A stretch of 11,622 nt of DNA from Opitutales bacterium UBA2995 (GTDB lineage: Bacteria > Verrucomicrobiota > Verrucomicrobiia > Opitutales > UBA2995). The stretch covers positions 1 to 11,622 of the forward strand of contig DDZZ01000053.1 of NCBI GenBank assembly GCA_002346535.1, given 5' to 3'. Below the pieces are notes generated by a model. The model ran no database searches. It saw only the letters and a list, made by a program, of their open reading frames with translations, and was not told the origin of the DNA. The position numbers and the translations under genes are program-made. Numbering within the stretch: position 1 is the stretch's first letter; every line of letters starts with the position of its first letter. This document shows, one piece after another, positions 7,073 through 11,622 of this stretch.

Positions 7073-7482
7073 CTAACCGCCAGTGGCGGCGTCTCGAGCC
7101 TTGCGAGCAGCTTGCAAGTGCCGCCGAACCTGCTTGTGCAATTCACTTTGCTGGGCTCGGTAATTTTTTAGCCATTGGTCACGCTCCCTATGGATTGCGG
7201 CTTTCTCCGCCTCCGTGGCGTCCGCCATTTAGCAGCGGAAATCCTGTATCTAGCTTTTAAAGTCCACACGGAAGGCTTGAAAATCATTCACAAAATCCTG
7301 GAAAGCAGGGTTGTCCCGAATGGGCCTGGGCAAAGGTGGACATACCGGTCTTCCAGGACCATCGGTCGGACCTGAACCAAGGCCGCCATTGGCGTGGGAT
7401 GGCGGATCTAAATTATATTACCCTGAAACCGCCAAAGCAAAGCCGAGAACCCCGGAAAAATCGTTAATTTTATGCGTTTCAC
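7073..7482 (-). pseudogene. decayed gene for a small secreted Pro/Gly-rich and charged-helix protein
   Basis: On the minus strand a single frame reads through from about 7455 to 7073 with three internal stops: TAA at 7418-7420, TAG at 7250-7252 and TAA at 7229-7231. A GTG at 7482 begins VKRIKLTIF in another frame. Adding one base to the run of five Ts (complement of 7456-7460) joins it to SGVLGFALAVSG and makes a textbook signal peptide. The restored product is about 136 residues. It has the signal peptide, a Gly/Pro-rich segment (GGLGSGPTDGPGRPVCPPLP), a helical block (NPAFQDFVNDFQAFRVDFKS), then a highly charged helix (ADATEAEKAAIHRERDQW). Each stop is one C-to-T change from a glutamine codon. 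It lies between the regulator and the barrel gene on the same strand, so it was probably an exported part of this system. I do not know a named family for it. Confidence 0.7.
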
Positions 7483-7580
7483 GGTTGAAATGGTTGGGGG
7501 TTGGGTGCGCTTACTTATTTTCTTTCAGACCAATGACCATAAACTTTTCCCTCAAAATGTCGAACCAATTGCTGAAATGG

Positions 7581-8987
7581 TTAATCCGCCGATTTTTTAC
7601 CCGACAATCGATAGCGTATGTAATCCCGATTAACTCCAAGGAGCCGGGCTGCGGCGGAGACATTCTGGTTCGTCTGCTTGAGCGCCCGTTGAATGATATC
7701 CAATATGGTTTCTTCTATGCTAAATCCCTCATCCGGAAACTCGAAGGCCGGATTGAACAAGGTATCTTCGGACAGAATGATATTGGCAGACCCAGCGGGA
7801 TCAACTCCGGCTAGCATGGCCAGTTCCAAAGCATCGTTTTCCTCGAAGATCAGAGAACGCTCCAATTCATGGGCCAGCTCACGGACGTTTCCTGGCCAGT
7901 TGTAGGCAAGCAACCGCTCGATACCTTTTTGGGCAAGATGTTTGCCATCCACTTTATAGCGCTGGGATAATTGGCCGATCAGGTACGCGGCCAGTTCCGC
8001 CAAATCGGCTTTTCGCTGGACTAAGGGCGGTAACTCAATCCTCAAAAGATCCAGCCGATGGTAAAGATCTTCACGAAACAATCCTTGTGCCACACGGTCT
8101 TTGAGATCCTCGCCTCCGGCCGCAATCAAGCGAATATTGATTTTAATGGATTTGGTTCCACCCAAACGTCGGATTTCCTGATCTTCGATTGCCTTTAGTA
8201 CCTTGGCCTGAATCGGCAATGAAAGGCTGGCCAATTCATCCAAAAACAAAGCCCCCCCATCAGCTGCCTCGAAGAGGCCGATTCTCGCAGTCTTGGCATC
8301 GGTAAATGCCCCACGCTCATGGCCGAACAGTTCGGACTCAGCGAGGCTCTCCGGTAAAGCTGAGCAATTTACCTCCACCATCAGTTTCTCAGATCGGGGA
8401 CCTGACTTGTGAATCCAACGCGCTATTGAAGTCTTGCCCGTTCCCGTTTGGCCGATCAATAAAACCGGAGGCAAGGAATCACCCAATCGACGATCCGTTT
8501 CGAGAATCCGGTCGAGAGCCAGACGCACCCCTTCCATAGAACTTCCAAAAAACAAGTCTGACGATTTTTCCTCAGACGCTTGCCGATAGGTTTCTATCCG
8601 ATCTTTCTTTTGTTGCCTGCGACTTCTAAGAATCACTAAGGACAATTCATCCAATTCGAAGGGTTTGGCCAAAAAATCAACCGCTCCCAAGCGCATGGCC
8701 TCGACAGCAGTTTCCACCCCGCCTTCCGCAGTCATGATCAATACGCGGCAAGTATCGGGATAAGCGCCTTCCTTGAGTAAGTCCATCCCGTTGCCGTCAG
8801 GCAAATTTATGTCAGATAAGGCGACATCGAATGAAAAATCCTTCACAAGGTTTCGGGCTTCCTCAACTTCCTCTGCTTGCATCACCTCTGCACCTCGGGT
8901 CTCAAGATAGGCTGACAAACGGCGAGAAAGTAGCTTGTCATCCTCCAAGACTAGAATTGAAATGCCGGTGAGAAGAGAATCATCCAT
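7581..8987 (-). CDS. NtrC-type sigma-54-dependent response regulator
   Basis: This gene encodes a 468-residue transcription factor with the full three-domain NtrC plan. The receiver domain (about 8-125) has the acidic pocket E15-D16-D17, phospho-acceptor D59 (ALSDINLPDG), T86 and K108. The AAA+ domain (about 145-385) has Walker A GQTGTGKT (179-186), Walker B GGALFLDE (244-251), and the arginine-finger region FREDLYHRLD. The sigma-54 contact loop reads GAFTDA (226-231) where most family members have GAFTGA. The C-terminus ends in a Fis-type helix-turn-helix (VSAAARLLGVNRDYIRYRLS, about 443-462). It would remodel sigma-54 RNA polymerase after phosphorylation. The histidine kinase in the same strand cluster is the best candidate partner. 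The ATG at 8987 directly precedes the receiver domain. Downstream there are about 100 bp before the decayed secreted-protein gene. Confidence 0.95.
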   Translation of the reverse strand: MDDSLLTGISILVLEDDKLLSRRLSAYLETRGAEVMQAEEVEEARNLVKDFSFDVALSDINLPDGNGMDLLKEGAYPDTCRVLIMTAEGGVETAVEAMRLGAVDFLAKPFELDELSLVILRSRRQQKKDRIETYRQASEEKSSDLFFGSSMEGVRLALDRILETDRRLGDSLPPVLLIGQTGTGKTSIARWIHKSGPRSEKLMVEVNCSALPESLAESELFGHERGAFTDAKTARIGLFEAADGGALFLDELASLSLPIQAKVLKAIEDQEIRRLGGTKSIKINIRLIAAGGEDLKDRVAQGLFREDLYHRLDLLRIELPPLVQRKADLAELAAYLIGQLSQRYKVDGKHLAQKGIERLLAYNWPGNVRELAHELERSLIFEENDALELAMLAGVDPAGSANIILSEDTLFNPAFEFPDEGFSIEETILDIIQRALKQTNQNVSAAARLLGVNRDYIRYRLSGKKSAD

Positions 8988-9103
8988 GATTAAAAGTCTA
9001 ACGAGAGTCTGAGTTGATAATTTCCAAAATAGTGTAACTCCAATATCTATGCCGACGTTTACATATATAACCAGTATTGAAATCTGATCTACTATATTTT
9101 ACA
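8988..9103. promoter_or_regulatory. regulator upstream region, probable former shared divergent control region
   Basis: These 116 bp lie between the regulator start and the left end of the IS remnant. They are AT-rich and hold no ORF. If the IS remnant and one target copy are removed, this stretch joins directly to the start of the repeat-protein gene, giving a divergent intergenic region of about 130 bp. I find no -35/-10 pair matching the sigma-70 consensus well on either strand, and no convincing sigma-54 site. TTGGAG then TTATCA toward the regulator is the best, but it is weak. Confidence 0.4.
9092..9103. repeat. left copy of imperfect 12-bp target-site duplication
   Basis: CTATATTTTACA lies directly outside the left inverted repeat of the IS remnant and matches CGATTTTTTACC at 9756-9767 in 9 of 12 positions. 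Duplications of roughly 10-13 bp are usual for IS4-type elements. Both copies are AT-rich, which lowers the significance of the match. Confidence 0.5.
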
Positions 9104-9755
9104 CAGTCATCCCATAAGGCCTGAAGTTTGGATGCAAGCCTGAGTGTTGGTGAGGGTTGGCGGTTGATAAATTAAAAAGCCGAAATGCAAACGGAGTCAA
9201 AATCGGCGTATTTGGACGGATACTGTCCCACAAAATTATGGGGAGAACCCCGGGAAATATGACTGTTGAGGCTGGGCGAACATTCGGTATCGTGTTCGTG
9301 CTATCCCATAGAAAGCGGTCAACTCGAAGATGGCGAAGCGGTCCCAGAGCACGCCTCGCACGATAGTTAACAGCCGGGTGAAACTGTGGGGCCAGCGGCA
9401 GCAGTAGAGATCGCAGACGCTTGCGGGCGCCAATTGAAAGTCATTGCTGAGAAAACCATGACCACCCACTGTTCCTTGATCGACCCAGGCTTAGATGCTG
9501 CGAAGACGTTGGGGATAGTCCTGGTGCGATTTAGGCGTAATTAGAATGAGCTCGTCGTCGTGTATGATGTTTCCGGATCAACTTTTGCGTCACATGCGAC
9601 GGGATAAGTTTACAAAGCTGATGCAATGTGCTGGTGTAATGCTTGGTCAGCGTAATCGTTTTCACACTCCGGATTCTTTGGTCGGAATCCGGCTTCGACC
9701 AACTTAGTTTAAACCTCATAAATCCCCGCAAAAGTTAATTCCTGTGGGATGACTG
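9104..9755 (-). mobile_element. decayed, internally deleted IS4-like insertion sequence
   Basis: The ends are CAGTCATCCCA (9104-9114) and its exact complement TGGGATGACTG (9745-9755), with partial matching further in (8 of the next 17 bases). Flanking 12-mers agree in 9 of 12 positions, consistent with an old target duplication. The 652-bp interior holds pieces of a minus-strand transposase in several frames, but intact relatives would be about twice this length, so much of the middle is gone. The element ends 25 bp before the repeat-protein gene. It cannot encode an active transposase and is unlikely to move on its own. Confidence 0.8.
9130..9731 (-). pseudogene. remnant of IS4-family transposase
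   Basis: Three blocks resemble IS4-family transposases with an N-terminal DUF4372-like domain. The N-terminal block (complement of about 9535-9731) contains HYTSTLHQLCKLIPSHVTQK, like the usual start 'T.L..L...IPrh.f.kL...h'. After a frameshift the second block (about 9565-9236) reads LILITPKSHQDYPQRLRSI, a TAA stop, then AWVDQG and later GFLSNDFQLAPASVCDLYCC-RW. This matches the 'DYP..LR.v...d....vFLTNnF.LpaltiaeLY..RW' region before the catalytic glutamate. After another shift, SIRPNTPILTPFAFRLFNLS resembles the 'kTPIL.a' C-terminal end. The central region with the two catalytic aspartates is missing. The family match is from memory of the consensus, not a search. Confidence 0.7.
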
Positions 9756-9767
9756 CGATTTTTTACC
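9756..9767. repeat. right copy of imperfect 12-bp target-site duplication
   Basis: CGATTTTTTACC follows the right inverted repeat directly and pairs with the copy at 9092-9103 (9 of 12 identical). It lies 13 bases before the ATG of the helical repeat protein, so the original insertion hit the leader of that gene. Confidence 0.5.
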
Positions 9768-9780
9768 AATAATATTTCTC

Positions 9781-11133
9781 ATGACAGGCACGTACCGCAT
9801 CAGTTCGATCATTTTCTTTCTCTGGCCAGCCACGCTGGTAGCCGCATTTTTTATTGGTCGTCTGACTTTGTCCAACAACCTTGCGAGTGTTCAATCCACC
9901 ATCCTGAATTCCACGGAGAATTCGGACTCGGGAAAATCGGCCAAATCGGGAAGCGTGGCGCTGACAAAAAGCACCGATGATTTTCTATTCATCATCGATG
10001 AGGAAATTGACCCACTTCTCGTAATCCGGCAAGCGGTGACAGAATCCGATCCGTTGAAACGTATGTCCTTACTGACGGATGCGTTTTCAGAGCTAAAAAA
10101 GGATAACATTGTGGATGGATTCGCCCTGCTCGAATCAATCGAGGATGGACGCCTGCGACAGCAAATGAATACTCTTTTGTTAAATACCTGGGGCAAAATG
10201 GATGGGGCCGCAGCCATGGAATACGCCATGAATCAGGAAAGCGACGATTCGGGAGGTCGCGACGGAAGAGGAGGCCGAGGATTTGGTAGAGACCGTGGCG
10301 GAAGCTTAAAGCGAGATACGATGGCAGTTATGTCAGGATGGGGAGAAACAAATCCTCAGGCCGCAGTCGCATACGCCGCAGAAAATGGGACGGGAGATCA
10401 TGGAAGAAATACTATGATGTTGGCAGCTCTGCAAGGCTGGGCGGAGAACGATATTGCAGGGGCTGTAAACTACGCCATGGACAATCCAACAAGTGTGGGT
10501 CCGGGGCAAGAAGGCCGGGGAGGCCGAGGAGGAGGGGTAGAAAACTTTTTGATTAACCGTTACGTAAACGAGAATTCACAGGCTGCAACCCAATGGGCGC
10601 TTTCCCAATCAGACCCGGAAAAAAGGAACGATGCGATTGGAACTGTGGCTCGGTCACTTGCGAACGACAGCCCTGAAGAAGCAATCCTTTGGGCACAATC
10701 ACTAGCGGACCCAGAAGCCCAAGCTCAAGCAGTTCGGGGAGCGGCTTTGGGATGGGCAAGAGAATACCCGCTTGCTGCAATGGATTGGGCCCTCGGCATG
10801 GAAGATTCCGATACATCGGACCAGGCAACCAGAATTGCTTTGAGTACCTGGGCAAGGGAAGACCCGTACAATGCGTCGGAATATGTGATTGGAATGGAAG
10901 CGGGACCTGATAAGGATCAGGCTGCTTCTACGATGGCTCAAAACCTGATGCGACAAGATCCGGAGATGGCTCTGCTCTGGGCAGAATCGATCACAGATCC
11001 TTCCCTCCAAGCAGAAACCCTGGCTCCGATCACCCAAGATTGGTTGCAAAAAGATGCGGCTCAAGTCACCGAATGGATTGAGAATTCTTCCCTTTCCGAG
11101 GAGGTAAAGAAACAATTACTGAATCAGTTCTAG
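9781..11133 (+). CDS. membrane-anchored alpha-helical repeat protein with two RGG-like inserts
   Basis: The product is 450 residues. An N-terminal hydrophobic segment (about 8-28, SSIIFFLWPATLVAAFFIG) is a likely membrane anchor or uncleaved signal. A low-complexity Ser/Lys/Asn linker (30-65) follows. From about 75 to the end are roughly nine degenerate helical repeats of 32-36 residues. Each has a core like 'GWAE-D-x-x-x-A-x-x-[YW]-[AV]' (W137, W187, W220, then RYVNENSQAATQWA, ANDSPEEAILWA, W325, W357, RQDPEMALLWA, W421). They resemble a TPR/HEAT-type solenoid. Two inserts between repeats are Gly/Arg-rich: about 158-174 (GGRDGRGGRGFGRDRGG) and 240-252 (GPGQEGRGGRGGG). No enzymatic motif is visible. 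The ATG at 9781 lacks a Shine-Dalgarno and follows an IS remnant, so its present promoter is unclear. I infer a protein- or polymer-binding scaffold facing the periplasm. Confidence 0.75.
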   Translation: MTGTYRISSIIFFLWPATLVAAFFIGRLTLSNNLASVQSTILNSTENSDSGKSAKSGSVALTKSTDDFLFIIDEEIDPLLVIRQAVTESDPLKRMSLLTDAFSELKKDNIVDGFALLESIEDGRLRQQMNTLLLNTWGKMDGAAAMEYAMNQESDDSGGRDGRGGRGFGRDRGGSLKRDTMAVMSGWGETNPQAAVAYAAENGTGDHGRNTMMLAALQGWAENDIAGAVNYAMDNPTSVGPGQEGRGGRGGGVENFLINRYVNENSQAATQWALSQSDPEKRNDAIGTVARSLANDSPEEAILWAQSLADPEAQAQAVRGAALGWAREYPLAAMDWALGMEDSDTSDQATRIALSTWAREDPYNASEYVIGMEAGPDKDQAASTMAQNLMRQDPEMALLWAESITDPSLQAETLAPITQDWLQKDAAQVTEWIENSSLSEEVKKQLLNQF

Positions 11134-11195
11134 CTAAAAAAGACGGCTTTCGAACTTTGCAGTTTATATTGCTGAAAAATTAGATGTGTTAGCAC

Positions 11196-11622
11196 ATGCC
11201 CAACCCTTTAATGTCAATTAGTGGGATTAAACTTATTTCCTTAAATATCGCTCATGGTCGTGGACCCATACTTTTCCAGAGCCTGGTTAATCAAAAAACT
11301 ATCCTCAAATGGATGGGGAAAACCGCGACTCTTCTTCGCGAAATAAAACCGGATATCGTAACGCTTCAGGAGATTGACGAAGATTCGCAGTGGAACGGGA
11401 ACCTGAACCTAATTGGTTACCTCCGCGAAAACTCAGTTTCCGCTTCGCGGCCTATGGAATGCACAACCGACACAACGGAAAATTCAAATTCAACTACGGA
11501 AACGGGTTTTTGAGCCAACATCCGATTATCAAAAAAGAGACTAACGGACTTAACGCCAAAACGAAGCCCGACTATTCAAACCTCAATGCGTCGATCGGAT
11601 GCAACTTGGCAGCCTTATAGGC
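11196..11622 (+). pseudogene. endonuclease/exonuclease/phosphatase-family gene, frameshifted and cut by window end
   Basis: The first frame begins MPNPLMSISGIKLISLNIAHG and has the two N-terminal metal-site motifs of the EEP superfamily: the Asn in ISLNIAHGRG and the Glu in PDIVTLQEID. After LNLIGYLRENS (about 11430) the frame drifts into a low-complexity tail and stops at 11511-11513. The frame one base back continues sensibly as FRFAAYGMHNRHN then YGNGFLSQHPIIKKE, which matches the 'aYG...GNgiLS..Pi' region of the family. A missing base in the TTT or AAAA run near 11425-11435 would explain the switch. The second frame meets TAG at 11618, before the catalytic Asp/His motifs, so either a second lesion exists or the reading resumes beyond the window. 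It could still be a sequencing error. The substrate (phosphodiester in nucleic acid or lipid) cannot be told. Confidence 0.65.

Noticed and set aside
7073..7228. A 51-codon ATG-to-TAG ORF (MADATEAEKAAI...) as an independent small gene
   Set aside because: Its frame continues sensibly upstream through two stops into a helical block and signal peptide, so it is better read as the 3' part of one decayed gene.
6922..7260. 112-codon plus-strand ORF over the intergenic region and decayed gene
   Set aside because: It has no family signal, runs antisense to the better minus-strand reconstruction, and its composition follows from that strand.
7073..7482. Reassignment of UAA/UAG to glutamine, since all three internal stops fit Gln
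   Set aside because: Intact genes in this window end at TAA (kinase, propeller) and TAG (glycosyltransferase, repeat protein), and the decayed gene also has a frameshift, so recoding is not needed.
9157..9366. 69-codon plus-strand ORF inside the IS remnant
   Set aside because: It is antisense to recognisable transposase fragments and shows no motif of its own.

Overview
The window looks like chromosomal DNA from a member of the Verrucomicrobiota, perhaps of the Opitutae/Puniceicoccales type. I infer this from the C-terminal module of the beta-propeller protein (DPDNDG...EWAFGTDP, then 'DDLETW' and a terminal 'RFFRL'), from the W/A-rich helical repeat protein, and from the lack of clear Shine-Dalgarno sequences before most genes. 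No 16S or other decisive marker is present, so the taxonomy is tentative.

Layout. Positions 1-308 hold no confident gene, only a candidate 50-codon ORF. A complete tRNA-Ser(GCU) follows on the minus strand (309-398). A family 4 glycosyltransferase (525-1592, +) converges on an EamA-type exporter (1568-2431, -), and their 3' ends overlap by 25 bp. The exporter is the last gene of a tight minus-strand cluster with 14-18 bp gaps. In transcription order this is a signal-peptide-bearing predicted outer-membrane beta-barrel (6680-5475), a membrane histidine kinase (5460-4042), an exported eight-repeat PQQ-like beta-propeller (4024-2450) and the exporter. Upstream on the same strand lies an NtrC-type response regulator (8987-7581). 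Between it and the barrel gene sits a decayed small secreted-protein gene (7482-7073) that I reconstructed from one frame carrying three stops and one frameshift. To the right, a heavily decayed, internally deleted IS4-like element (9104-9755) has 11-bp perfect inverted ends and an imperfect 12-bp target duplication. It sits just in front of a membrane-anchored helical repeat protein with two Gly/Arg-rich inserts (9781-11133, +). The window ends in an endonuclease/exonuclease/phosphatase-family gene (11196 to edge) broken by a frameshift.

How it may work together (inference). The kinase and the NtrC-type regulator are the only two-component proteins here and could form a pair. The kinase is co-transcribed with a predicted outer-membrane barrel and an exported propeller, which suggests an envelope-associated sensing or transport function. 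Removing the IS element leaves the regulator and the repeat-protein gene divergent across about 130 bp, so they probably once shared a control region. The decayed small secreted protein lies inside the same locus, so the system may be losing parts in this lineage.
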